From Heteroscillospira sp050252415 (GTDB lineage Bacteria; Bacillota; Clostridia; Oscillospirales; Oscillospiraceae): DNA of 17,871 nt. Below the pieces are notes generated by a model. The model was not told where the DNA came from, ran no database searches, and worked only from the letters and a program-made list of their open reading frames with translations. This document shows positions 1-6,842 of this stretch, piece after piece (position 1 is the stretch's first letter; the number at the start of each line of letters is the position of its first letter). Both the position numbers and the translations under genes were made by a program. The DNA lies in assembly GCA_050252415.1 (NCBI GenBank), contig JBFWKZ010000037.1, forward strand, positions 1 through 17,871, in the 5' to 3' direction.

Positions 1-162
1 CAGCGCGTTGTCTATGTCTCCTGCGACCCCGCGACTATGGCGCGCGACCTTGCCATCTTTGCCAAAAGCGCTTATTCCCCTCAGCGCGGCACCGCGGTGG
101 ACATGTTCCCCTGCACAAGTCACGTTGAGACGGTAGTATTGATGTCACGCTGTAACCCTTGA
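1..162 (+). CDS. rlmD: 23S rRNA (uracil-C5)-methyltransferase, C-terminal end (partial)
   Basis: The window opens inside this gene; only the last 53 codons and the TGA stop are present. The fragment reads QRVVYVSCDPATMARDL and ends VDMFPCTSHVETVVLMSR plus three residues. This matches the C-terminus of the RlmD/RumA (RlmCD in many Firmicutes) family of SAM-dependent 23S rRNA uracil methyltransferases. The SCDP motif carries the catalytic cysteine (motif VI), and the HVE motif carries the glutamate that acts as general base in this family. The C-terminus looks intact, so the gene is probably functional. Its last 66 bases contain a 14-bp sequence repeated about 1.17 kb downstream, and degenerate copies of the same C-terminus lie after the HNH gene. 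This suggests the 3' end served as an integration site. RlmD and RlmCD cannot be told apart from this fragment. Confidence 0.9.
   Translation, partial: QRVVYVSCDPATMARDLAIFAKSAYSPQRGTAVDMFPCTSHVETVVLMSRCNP
97..110 (+). repeat. Left copy of 14-bp direct repeat in rlmD 3' end (attL-like)
   Basis: The sequence GTGGACATGTTCCC lies within the codons for the conserved VDMFP motif of rlmD. An exact copy occurs at 1266-1279, beyond the HNH endonuclease gene. A short identical core inside the 3' end of a host gene, repeated at the other edge of an AT-rich insert, is the usual sign of site-specific integration. No integrase gene is present between the copies, so calling this an att site is inference. 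Confidence 0.5.
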
Positions 163-223
163 TAATACTATGTTTCTAGATTGCATCTAAATTGACTACA
201 CAACCTAAAGTATGTTTTTGCGT

Positions 224-253
224 TTGTGGAAACATATCTAAGTAAAGTATAAT
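224..253 (+). promoter_or_regulatory. Candidate promoter for the HNH endonuclease gene
   Basis: A perfect -10 box TATAAT (248-253) is preceded at 18 bp by TTGTGG (224-229), a partial match to TTGACA. Transcription would begin near 260. That leaves no room for a ribosome binding site before the GTG at 268, and is one reason the ATG at 307 is preferred as the start. Confidence 0.5.
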
Positions 254-306
254 GTAAGTAGGGTCGAGTGGATAGTTCAGATTACGAGATAAAATTAGGT
301 GAGCAA

Positions 307-1224
307 ATGAAATTTGAGTTAAATGAATATAGCGGCGAATTAACAGACGAAGATATAATAGAAGATATTAAGCGAGTAGCTAAAGAAATGAGTAAAGACT
401 ATATTTCTATTTCTACATATAAAAAAAGTGGGAAATATTCACAAACTGCAATCCAAGGTCATTTTGGAACGTGGAAAAATGCATTGTCAATAGCAGGATT
501 GCGTAACGAAAGAACAAAGTCTGAATTAAAGAGAATAAAAAATGAAGATTATTATGATGATTTGCAACAGATAGCAAAGCAACTTAACAAGGATACCGTA
601 TTATACGAAGATTATAAAATGTATGGGAAATATGCAGCAGAGCATGTTTTTTCGAGATTTAAAACTTGGGACAAGGCGTTAATGGCTGCAGGACTTCAAC
701 CAACGGGTTTGGCTAGAAGCAGAATTGACGAACAGACGCTTTTTGATGAGTTGGAACATATATGGACAAAATTAGGGAGGCAACCAACATCAACAGACAT
801 AACTAAGGGGAATATTTCAAAATATTCTCTTGATACATATAAACGAAGATTCGGTGGCTGGAGAAAGGCATTACAAGCCTTTGTTGAATACATCAATTCA
901 GATAATTCGGAGGAAATGGAAGAAAAAATTACGGAAACTAAAATGAATAGTCAGGACAATATTTCTAAATCTGTTAATGTAGAAAAGCCTCTTCAAAAGA
1001 AAGAGCACAGGACTTCAAGAAATATAAATGCACGAATGCGTTTTAAGGTTTTGAAGAGAGATAACTTCAAATGTTGTGCTTGCGGTGCATCTCCAGCAAA
1101 AGATCCATCTGTAGATTTACATGTAGACCATATTATTCCTTGGGCTAAAGGTGGAGAAACAGTTGTTGATAATTTGCAGACGCTATGTTCAAAATGTAAT
1201 CTTGGAAAAAGCGATATAATATAA
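307..1224 (+). CDS. HNH endonuclease with three homing-endonuclease-associated repeats
   Basis: Predicted sequence-specific DNA endonuclease of 305 residues. The N-terminal two thirds hold three tandem repeats of about 50 residues, each ending in a shared pattern: GTWKNALSIAGL, KTWDKALMAAGL and GGWRKALQAF. This is the 'homing endonuclease associated repeat' pattern (HNH_repeat type), probably DNA-binding. After an acidic, lysine-rich linker comes a C-terminal HNH nuclease: RFKVLKRDNFKC, a CxxC pair (CCAC), the catalytic stretch LHVDHIIPWAKGG, DNLQTLC and CxxCN. All expected HNH residues are present. The ATG at 307 has AGGTGAG just upstream (gap 3); a GTG at 268 in the same frame would add 13 residues but sits only about 8 nt after the predicted transcription start. 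The gene is clearly AT-richer than its neighbours. It lies alone between direct copies of rlmD 3'-end sequence, which points to a mobile or former mobile origin. Confidence 0.9.
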   Translation: MKFELNEYSGELTDEDIIEDIKRVAKEMSKDYISISTYKKSGKYSQTAIQGHFGTWKNALSIAGLRNERTKSELKRIKNEDYYDDLQQIAKQLNKDTVLYEDYKMYGKYAAEHVFSRFKTWDKALMAAGLQPTGLARSRIDEQTLFDELEHIWTKLGRQPTSTDITKGNISKYSLDTYKRRFGGWRKALQAFVEYINSDNSEEMEEKITETKMNSQDNISKSVNVEKPLQKKEHRTSRNINARMRFKVLKRDNFKCCACGASPAKDPSVDLHVDHIIPWAKGGETVVDNLQTLCSKCNLGKSDII

Positions 1225-1228
1225 ATCG

Positions 1229-1247
1229 ATATGTTTCCGTATACGGA
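1229..1247. repeat. Inverted-repeat arm plus 12-bp palindrome after the HNH gene
   Basis: ATATGTTTCC (1229-1238) is the exact reverse complement of GGAAACATAT (228-237) upstream of the HNH gene, so a 10-bp inverted repeat brackets the ORF. It overlaps the perfect palindrome TCCGTATACGGA (1236-1247). These could be protein-binding sites, ends of the inserted element, or a weak terminator. There is no T-tract, so a terminator role is poorly supported. Confidence 0.45.
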
Positions 1248-1265
1248 TAAAAGATTAAATTTGTT

Positions 1266-1413
1266 GTGGACATGTTCCCTGAAACGAGCAAAATTCTAAA
1301 AATGGTGTTGATGTATTCCCTTATACGAGAATATGCGATAATACATACAAGACATCAATGTGAACGGTTTGAGTCACATTGAAGCCGTCGTACAGTTATG
1401 TCATACCATGTAA
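1266..1413 (+). pseudogene. Degenerate rlmD 3'-end remnants (attR-like scar)
   Basis: This non-coding stretch contains three pieces that read like the RlmD C-terminus. First, 1266-1279 repeats GTGGACATGTTCCC exactly and translates as VDMFPETS. Second, near 1304-1330 GVDVFPYTR is encoded. Third, 1372-1413 encodes SHIEAVVQLCHTM followed by TAA, matching the HVETVV end of the intact gene. No continuous frame joins them. The simplest reading is one or more old integration or recombination events at the rlmD 3' end, each leaving a displaced tail. The protein matches are seen directly; the number and order of events is inference. Confidence 0.6.
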
Positions 1414-1462
1414 AAAAGCCACTGCGCTTTCTGCTTAACGACACTATAGGAGATTGGAAAAT

Positions 1463-2332
1463 ATGAAAGTAAACGTATATACCTTAAATTCTTTTGCCAA
1501 GACAAAAGAAGGCGGAAACCCAGCGGGTGTTGTTATGAACGCAGATTCATTATCTGAAGGAGAAATGAAAAAAATTTCTGCCGCTCTTGGATTCAGTGAG
1601 ACCGCTTTTGTCTTACACTCACATGCGGCGGATTTTAAAGTGAGATTCTTCACGCCAAATGAAGAGGTAGACTTATGTGGTCATGCTACGATCGCCACTT
1701 TTTACGCAATGTCATGTCTGAGCCTGCTAAAACCAGGTAAATATAAACAGGAAACCAGAGCCGGAATACTGGGCATAGAAATATTTAACAATCATTTTGT
1801 TATGATGGATCAAGCCATACCGGCATTTTCGGAGGTTATCGATAAAGACGAAGTAGCGGATTCTTTGAACATTAACGCTTCACAAATTTCATCAGATCTA
1901 CAGGTGCAAGTTGTATCAACAGGACTTCGTGATATTATGGTTCCCATAAAAAGCCTTGAGATTTTAGATGCGATCAGGCCGGATATGAGAAAAATAGAAA
2001 TAATCAGCCGGAAGTACCATACCGTTGGATACCATATTTTTTCTTTGCAATCCTTATACGGCGCTAACGCTTACTGTCGAAACTGTGCGCCCCTATACGG
2101 CATCCCTGAGGAAGCTGCAACTGGGACGTCAAGCGGCGCCCTTGGCTGTTATCTGTACCGCTATGGGAAAATCAATGAGAAACAAGCTTCAACCATTATT
2201 TTTGAACAAGGTTATTCGATGAAAAGGCCATCTGAAATCCGGGTGTCTTTAGCTGTAAAGAAAAATGAAATTTTTAACGTCAAGGTTGGAGGAAGCGCGA
2301 TGAATTTGACTTTAAGGGAAATTGAAATATAG
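1463..2332 (+). CDS. PhzF family isomerase/epimerase
   Basis: Predicted cytosolic enzyme of 289 residues, the usual length for the PhzF/diaminopimelate-epimerase-fold family. PhzF itself isomerises trans-2,3-dihydro-3-hydroxyanthranilate; most family members have unknown substrates. Motifs seen: FAKTKEGGNPAGVV near the N-terminus; GFSETAFV (residues 43-50), with the glutamate expected to be the acid/base; DLCGHATIATF (70-80); and EEAATGTSSGALGCYLYRYG (216-235) in the second half. The ATG at 1463 has an AGGAG (1448-1452) 10 nt upstream; a TTG at 1454 in frame is too close to that site. The gene stands alone, with no phenazine genes around it, so a role in phenazine synthesis should not be assumed. 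It begins just beyond the rlmD-like scar. Confidence 0.88.
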   Translation: MKVNVYTLNSFAKTKEGGNPAGVVMNADSLSEGEMKKISAALGFSETAFVLHSHAADFKVRFFTPNEEVDLCGHATIATFYAMSCLSLLKPGKYKQETRAGILGIEIFNNHFVMMDQAIPAFSEVIDKDEVADSLNINASQISSDLQVQVVSTGLRDIMVPIKSLEILDAIRPDMRKIEIISRKYHTVGYHIFSLQSLYGANAYCRNCAPLYGIPEEAATGTSSGALGCYLYRYGKINEKQASTIIFEQGYSMKRPSEIRVSLAVKKNEIFNVKVGGSAMNLTLREIEI

Positions 2333-2512
2333 GCTATGAGTATGGCGATCTGCTCTAAAGGTCCAATCCGGCCTAATGCATGGGCGGCATTTTCAACGGC
2401 ATAGAAAGTATACGCCGTATGTTTAGCGATATGACGACGGAAGATTCAAGCCATACAGGGTGTAAACCGGTAAATTGAAAAAAAGATTAATTCAGACCAG
2501 GAGCGAACTAAA

Positions 2513-3646
2513 ATGGAAAAAGCAAAGGTATACTTTACAGATTTTCACACGGTAGCATTCGGAGACGGACTGCCCACTAAACTGAAAAAGCTAATCAAAA
2601 AAGCCGGTATTGGGCAAATCGACATGGACGGCAAGTTCGTGGCCATCAAAATGCACTTCGGCGAGCTGGGCAACATCAGCTATCTTCGGCCCAATTACGC
2701 CAAAGCGGTGGCCGACGTGGTGAAGGAACTCGGCGGCAAGCCCTTTTTGACCGACTGCAACACCATGTACCCCGGCAGCCGTAAAAACGCTTTGGAACAT
2801 CTGGAATGCGCATGGGAAAACGGTTTTACGCCGCTGACCGTCGGCTGCCCTGTGCTGATTGGGGACGGACTCAAGGGAACCGACGATATTGCGGTGCCCG
2901 TAACGGGGGGAGAATACGTGAAGGAGGCCAGAATTGGGCGAGCCATCATGGATGCGGATGTATTCATCAGCCTGACACATTTCAAAGGTCATGAGATGAC
3001 CGGTTTCGGCGGCACCATCAAAAATATTGGTATGGGCTGCGGTTCCCGTGCGGGAAAAACGGATCAGCACAGCAGCGGAAAACCGCACATTGACCAGACT
3101 CTGTGCCGAAGCTGCCGCAGATGTCAACGGGAATGCGCCAACAACGGTCTGGCGTTCGACGACGTCAGCAGAAAGATGACGGTCAATCAGGAAAATTGCG
3201 TTGGCTGCGGCCGCTGCCTGGGGGCATGCAATTTTGATGCGATTGCATTCGACAACAACACGGCCAACGAGCTTCTGAACTGCCGCATGGCGGAATATAC
3301 AAAGGCTGTGGTGGACGGTCGTCCCAACTTTCATATCTCTCTTGTGGTGGACGTCTCCCCCAACTGTGACTGTCACGGGGAAAACGACGTCCCAATTCTT
3401 CCAAACTTGGGTATGTTTGCTTCCTTTGATCCACTGGCCTTGGATCAAGCCTGCGTTGACGCCTGTCTAAAGGCCGCACCGCTTCCAGGGAGCCAATTAG
3501 CTGATAATTTGACAAAACCGGGCTTTGTTGATCACCATGACCATTTTCGCAATTCTTCATCCGAGTCCGAATGGCGCACCTGTCTGAAACATGCGGAGAA
3601 AATCGGCTTAGGGACACGGGCCTATGAGCTGATCGTAATTAAATAA
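2513..3646 (+). CDS. DUF362 protein with two 4Fe-4S ferredoxin motifs
   Basis: A 377-residue protein of the DUF362 'uncharacterised Fe-S center protein' group, common in anaerobic Firmicutes. The DUF362 portion covers roughly residues 38-180 (KFVAIKMHFGE, LRPNYAKAV, VFISLTHFKGHEMTGFGG, KNIGMGC) and continues after the clusters (HISLVVDVSPNCDCHGEND, GMFASFDPLALDQACVD). Between them sits an inserted ferredoxin domain with two CxxCxxCxxxC sets: C198/C201/C204/C208 and C229/C232/C235/C239. It should therefore bind two [4Fe-4S] clusters. No signal peptide or membrane segment is seen, so it is probably cytosolic. The start ATG has GGAG about 10 nt upstream. Its substrate and electron partner are unknown, and neighbouring genes give no pathway clue. 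Confidence 0.85.
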   Translation: MEKAKVYFTDFHTVAFGDGLPTKLKKLIKKAGIGQIDMDGKFVAIKMHFGELGNISYLRPNYAKAVADVVKELGGKPFLTDCNTMYPGSRKNALEHLECAWENGFTPLTVGCPVLIGDGLKGTDDIAVPVTGGEYVKEARIGRAIMDADVFISLTHFKGHEMTGFGGTIKNIGMGCGSRAGKTDQHSSGKPHIDQTLCRSCRRCQRECANNGLAFDDVSRKMTVNQENCVGCGRCLGACNFDAIAFDNNTANELLNCRMAEYTKAVVDGRPNFHISLVVDVSPNCDCHGENDVPILPNLGMFASFDPLALDQACVDACLKAAPLPGSQLADNLTKPGFVDHHDHFRNSSSESEWRTCLKHAEKIGLGTRAYELIVIK

Positions 3647-3720
3647 AAAGCATATAAAAACCGGAACGCAATTTTCTTCTGTGTTGAAGCTCTGGCATCA
3701 ATTGAGATGATAAAGCGAAA

Positions 3721-3754
3721 AAGTGGCCGCAGGGTATAATTTCTGCGGCCCATT
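3721..3754 (+). terminator. Stem-loop terminator after the DUF362 gene
   Basis: GGCCGCAG (3725-3732) and CTGCGGCC (3743-3750) form a perfect 8-bp GC-rich stem with a 10-nt loop. An A-run precedes it and a T-rich but imperfect tail (CATTTCATT) follows. It lies about 75 bp after the stop and before the next promoter. Confidence 0.6.
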
Positions 3755-3789
3755 TCATTATGCAGAGGGTTGGTACGCATTTTATTAAT

Positions 3790-3818
3790 TTGACAGTTTC
3801 TTTTATACTCCCTATAAT
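3790..3818 (+). promoter_or_regulatory. Consensus sigma-A promoter for the GNAT gene
   Basis: TTGACA (3790-3795), a 17-bp spacer and TATAAT (3813-3818) make a perfect housekeeping promoter. The start of transcription would be near 3825, giving a short leader of about 28 nt before the ATG at 3853. Confidence 0.85.
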
Positions 3819-3852
3819 GCAAGAAAACGATTATTGACATAAGGAAAATATC

Positions 3853-4320
3853 ATGCAAGTTAATCTATGTTTAGCGCATAGCAAGGATGCGCAAGTGCTT
3901 TGGAATATGCAAAAAATCGCATTTGATGAACTATTCCGCAAATATCAGGACTTTGAAATTAATCCCGCAAATGAATCAATCGAAAAAGTGGGCAGCAGAA
4001 TAAACGATAAGGATCATTTTTATTACTACATTAAAGCGAAGGATCGCATAGTCGGAGCCATTAATATAACAGACAAGAAAGACGGAAGTAACAAGCGAAT
4101 CGCCCCGATCTTCATACTGCCGGAATTTCAGGGGTATGGGTATGCCCAAAACGCGATATTATATGCGGAGCGAATTCATGGAAAACACGGCTGGGTACTT
4201 GAAACAATTCTGCAGGAACCAAAGCTCTGCCGATTGTATGAAAAAATGGGCTATAAGCGGACCGGTAAAATCGCACATGTGAGCGATAAAATGGATTTGA
4301 TATTTTTTGAAAAGAAATAA
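3853..4320 (+). CDS. GNAT family N-acetyltransferase
   Basis: A 155-residue single-domain protein with the acetyl-CoA-dependent GNAT fold. Seen: a central strand region (HFYYYIKAKDRIVGAINI), then motif A with IFILPEFQGYGYAQNAI, where QGYGYA (93-98) is the Q/RxxGxG/A pyrophosphate-binding loop. The C-terminal YEKMGYKRTG (129-138) is the typical motif B end. The acceptor substrate cannot be read from the sequence. The ATG at 3853 has AAGGAAA a few bases upstream, and a perfect promoter lies just before it, so the gene is probably well expressed as a single unit. An inverted-repeat element begins four bases after its stop codon. Confidence 0.85.
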   Translation: MQVNLCLAHSKDAQVLWNMQKIAFDELFRKYQDFEINPANESIEKVGSRINDKDHFYYYIKAKDRIVGAINITDKKDGSNKRIAPIFILPEFQGYGYAQNAILYAERIHGKHGWVLETILQEPKLCRLYEKMGYKRTGKIAHVSDKMDLIFFEKK

Positions 4321-4324
4321 AAGA

Positions 4325-4490
4325 CTAGGGCTTGTTTGTAAAATCAGCGTGTTTGGAATTCAAGACGAATTTTGTGTTGGACAAGGCAGATTTTCGCAGG
4401 CATAATTGCTTTATGGCAAGAAAATTTAACGAAGTACGATGCAAAATTCGGCAAAAGGACATATGCGAAGATTTTACAAACAAGCCCTAG
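4325..4490. mobile_element. 166-bp MITE-like element with 21-bp perfect terminal inverted repeats
   Basis: The left end (4325-4345) begins CTAGGGCTTGTTTGTAAAA and the right end (4470-4490) is its exact reverse complement over 21 bp. The interior has further inverted matches (GAATTTTG near the left, CAAAATTC near the right, and a central GCATAA/TTATG fold), so the whole element could form a long imperfect hairpin. It has no coding capacity. The outermost CTAG may be a palindromic 4-bp target duplication, which would fit the YTAR preference known for some IS5-family transposons; that link is inference. It lies tightly between the GNAT stop and the thioredoxin-like gene and may act as a terminator or carry a promoter for the latter. 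Confidence 0.75.
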
Positions 4491-4516
4491 CCAGATAAGG
4501 GAAATATGGTGCAAAT

Positions 4517-4843
4517 ATGAAAACGATAAACTCTGCTTTGGAAATCAATGAAATAAAGGGAAAAAATGATATGCTTCTCCTATATTTTGGCAGCGATACC
4601 TGCGGTGTGTGTCGGGATATGCTGCCGAAGCTTGAGAAGATACTTAAAAATTATCCCGATATCACGGCTGTGCAAATTGAAGCGCAGCGCTTGCCGGCGC
4701 TCTCTGCGAGTTACGGTATTTTTGCGATCCCTGCTATTATACTGTTGATTGAGGGGAAAGAAACACTACGCGAAGCCGGGATCATAAGTTTAACAGACCT
4801 CGATCAGAAGATATCACGGTATTACGATTTGTTTTACAAATAA
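4517..4843 (+). CDS. Thioredoxin-like protein with a CGVC active site
   Basis: A 108-residue single-domain thioredoxin-fold protein, close to the length of thioredoxin itself. The redox motif is DTCGVCRDMLPKLEK: CGVC in place of the classical CGPC. The expected cis-proline loop is present as AIPAIILL. No signal peptide is seen, so it should act in the cytosol as a thiol reductase or related redox protein. There is no adjacent thioredoxin reductase gene. The ATG at 4517 has only a distant AAGGG (4496-4500), so translation initiation may be weak. Its upstream region is the end of the 166-bp inverted-repeat element, which may therefore influence its transcription. Confidence 0.8.
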   Translation: MKTINSALEINEIKGKNDMLLLYFGSDTCGVCRDMLPKLEKILKNYPDITAVQIEAQRLPALSASYGIFAIPAIILLIEGKETLREAGIISLTDLDQKISRYYDLFYK

Positions 4844-5008
4844 AAACCATTAGGGGTTTGGTCATTTCCTGAAAATGGCTAAAACGAAAAGATAGCCGCC
4901 TAAGTTACAGATAGGCGCTAAATGGCAAAACCATCCTAAAAAACATGATCGTTCAGTTTGCTGATAGCCGCCATGTCTGCCATACATTACATAAAAAGGG
5001 TGAAATCT

Positions 5009-5878
5009 TTGAAACAGTGGAATTCAGTTAAAAAAGAGGAAGCCGGGTTTACACTTCTTGAATTGATTATCGTTATCGCCATATTGGGAATATTAGCCTT
5101 GATTGCAATACCAAATCTATTCTCTTTTTCGGAACGCGCACGTCTGGCTGCGGATCAGGCCACGGTGAGGGCCCTCAACACTGTAACGCCGGCATATCGG
5201 CTCACTGCTCAAAATGCCGACCCATTTGAAGATTCAGGCAACAGCAGCAGCGTTTTAATGCAGGATCTTGTAAGCGGAGGCTATTTATTAAAGACAGCCG
5301 AGCCGCAAACTGAGGGTGCCGCATTTGAATGGCTGTTCGACGATGAAAAATGGTATCTGATGTTCGAAGATTCGTATTATGTCATCTCCAGCACCGATGG
5401 TTTATCAAATACCCGAAATGGATGGCTGGAGGGGTCGTACAGCGGGTCTTCAAAGGATATTGTTATTTCCACTGAGTTGGACGGAAATAGCATAAAGGCA
5501 ATTTATCAGGATGCGTTTGAAGGCAAAGACCTCACCGCCGTTACATTCGAGGACGGCAATGAAATAACGCGAATTCACGCCAGAGCGTTTAAGGACAATC
5601 AACTCAACAGCATTGTTTTGCCGGAAAATTTGCAAAGCATCGACGTATGGGCATTCTACAACAATAATTTGACAGAGATAACCTTGCCGGAAAGCGTTAA
5701 AACGGTTGAATGGCAAGCTTTCAAGAACAACGACATTACAAAAATAACGGTCGGCGATAACCTGACCACGATCGGCGACGGCGCTTTTGGCAATAATAAC
5801 GACGAATTTAAAGAGGCCTACGAAACCGGAGGAGCCGGAACCTACCTGTTTACCGATGGGAACTGGGTAAAGCAGTAA
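5009..5878 (+). CDS. Type IV prepilin-like protein fused to BspA-type leucine-rich repeats
   Basis: A 289-residue predicted surface protein. The N-terminus is a classical prepilin: a short charged leader (KQWNSVKKEEAG), a cleavage site after Gly13, then FTLLELIIVIAILGILALIA. It has the conserved Glu at mature position 5 and a single hydrophobic helix. A pilin-like body follows to about residue 145. Residues about 160-265 are four leucine-rich repeats of the BspA/LRR_5 type (IYQDAFEGKDLTAVTF, IHARAFKDNQLNSIVLPENL, IDVWAFYNNNLTEITLPESV, VEWQAFKNNDITKITV). The end (FKEAYETGGAGTYLF then W) is the tail typical of BspA-like proteins. The TTG at 5009 is chosen because AAAAAGGGTG (4994-5003) lies just upstream and the resulting leader length is ideal; an ATG at 4973 has no RBS. 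No other pilus genes are in the window. A minor pilin carrying an adhesive tip domain is my inference. Confidence 0.85.
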   Translation: MKQWNSVKKEEAGFTLLELIIVIAILGILALIAIPNLFSFSERARLAADQATVRALNTVTPAYRLTAQNADPFEDSGNSSSVLMQDLVSGGYLLKTAEPQTEGAAFEWLFDDEKWYLMFEDSYYVISSTDGLSNTRNGWLEGSYSGSSKDIVISTELDGNSIKAIYQDAFEGKDLTAVTFEDGNEITRIHARAFKDNQLNSIVLPENLQSIDVWAFYNNNLTEITLPESVKTVEWQAFKNNDITKITVGDNLTTIGDGAFGNNNDEFKEAYETGGAGTYLFTDGNWVKQ

Positions 5879-5913
5879 AAATATTCAGATGAACGCCAAA
5901 GTACTTTAGCCAA

Positions 5914-5951
5914 AATATTAGCTCGGCACTTAACAGTGCCGAGCTAATATT
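5914..5951 (+). terminator. 16-bp perfect stem-loop after the pilin-LRR gene
   Basis: AATATTAGCTCGGCAC (5914-5929) and its exact reverse complement (5936-5951) surround a 6-nt loop, TTAACA. The stem is very strong. The A-rich 5' and T-rich 3' ends are part of the stem, as in bidirectional terminators. It lies about 36 bp after the pilin stop codon. Confidence 0.65.
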
Positions 5952-6057
5952 AAGCCTGTTAGCGGGGTATTTTAAAGAGAAACGATTTGAAATAGCCGGC
6001 AGCGCTCGATTTTCCATTTTGTTTTCAGCGTGCAGCGGAATATCGGACCGAGACGCT

Positions 6058-6078
6058 TGACAGTATCGGCTGACAGTA
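6058..6078 (+). promoter_or_regulatory. Direct repeat TGACAGTA-N5-TGACAGTA upstream of the ABC operon
   Basis: Two identical 8-bp copies (6058-6065 and 6071-6078) lie 13 bp apart, about 50 bp before the exporter ATPase gene. The first overlaps a TTGACA that could be a -35 box, although no good -10 follows at normal spacing. It could be the operator of the TetR-type regulator whose broken gene ends this operon. That role is inference. Confidence 0.35.
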
Positions 6079-6128
6079 ACTCCCAATACAAAATCGTTTT
6101 ATAAGGTCTAAGAAAGGATGTGCGGCCG

Positions 6129-6842
6129 GTGCTGGTGGAACTAAAAGGGGTCTCAAAAGCGTTTAAGACGGTAGAAGTACTCCACGCTATCACACTTTCA
6201 ATCGATCAAGGTGAGATTTTTGGGCTTATCGGCCCTTCCGGAGCCGGCAAAACAACGCTGATCCGGCTGATCATCGGAGCCGTCGGCGCCGACAGCGGAA
6301 CAATAACCGTCTCAGGCCAAAGGATACCGAATCTTGTTTCTCTGCGGAAAATTGGGTATATGCCTCAGAACGACGCGCTCTACGACGATCTGACCGGAAT
6401 GGAAAACCTGCTGTTTTTCGGCGGGATGTACAATATGAGCAGGCGCGACCTCAAAACCCGGGCTTCGGCGGTTATGGAATTGGTGGAGATGGGCAGTGCG
6501 GCAGCGCGTCGCGTCGGCACATATTCAGGCGGCATGAAGAAACGGCTCTCGCTTGCCGTCGCTATGCTGCATAACCCGGAATTGCTTATCCTTGATGAAC
6601 CGACGGTTGGCATCGACCCTATCCTCCGACGCAAGATATGGGAGCGATTCGACACCTTAAAGGCCGAGGGCCATACGTTACTGGTCACCACCCATGTCAT
6701 GGACGAAGCTGTCCACTGCGACAGGCTTGGGCTGGTTTATAACGGCGGCATTCTCGCCTGCGATACGACGAAGGCGCTGCTCGAGCGCTCAGGCGGTTCG
6801 ATCGAATCGCTCTTTTTGAATACAAAGGAGAGTGCTGAATGA
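6129..6842 (+). CDS. ABC transporter ATP-binding protein (exporter type)
   Basis: The 237-residue ATPase of an ABC-2 type exporter. All nucleotide-binding motifs are present: Walker A GPSGAGKTT (residues 35-43), Q-loop MPQND (78-82), signature YSGGMKKR (132-139), Walker B LLILDEP (152-158) and H-loop THVMDE (198-203). The sequence resembles the DrrA/CcmA-type multidrug exporter ATPases. The start is uncertain: GTG at 6129 lies 10 nt after an AAAGGA site and gives MLVELKGVSKAF; a GTG at 6120 in the same frame is too close to that site. Its stop overlaps the permease start by 4 nt (ATGA), so the two are translationally coupled. The substrate cannot be deduced. Confidence 0.9.
   Translation: MLVELKGVSKAFKTVEVLHAITLSIDQGEIFGLIGPSGAGKTTLIRLIIGAVGADSGTITVSGQRIPNLVSLRKIGYMPQNDALYDDLTGMENLLFFGGMYNMSRRDLKTRASAVMELVEMGSAAARRVGTYSGGMKKRLSLAVAMLHNPELLILDEPTVGIDPILRRKIWERFDTLKAEGHTLLVTTHVMDEAVHCDRLGLVYNGGILACDTTKALLERSGGSIESLFLNTKESAE

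Noticed and set aside
2380..2478. 31-codon frame (begins MGGIFNGIESIRRMFSDMT) between the PhzF and DUF362 genes
   Set aside because: No ribosome binding site and no recognised family. It may be a gene remnant, but nothing supports expression.
2591..3448. Long minus-strand frame of 285 codons opposite the DUF362 gene
   Set aside because: It is a shadow of the clearly recognised plus-strand Fe-S gene and has no family motifs.
4877..4916. Two 5-bp hairpins (GGCTA/TAGCC and GCCTA/TAGGC) upstream of the pilin-LRR gene, considered as a c-di-GMP riboswitch
   Set aside because: The c-di-GMP-I core sequences (GCAAACC, GGGACGCAAAGC) are absent and the stems are short.
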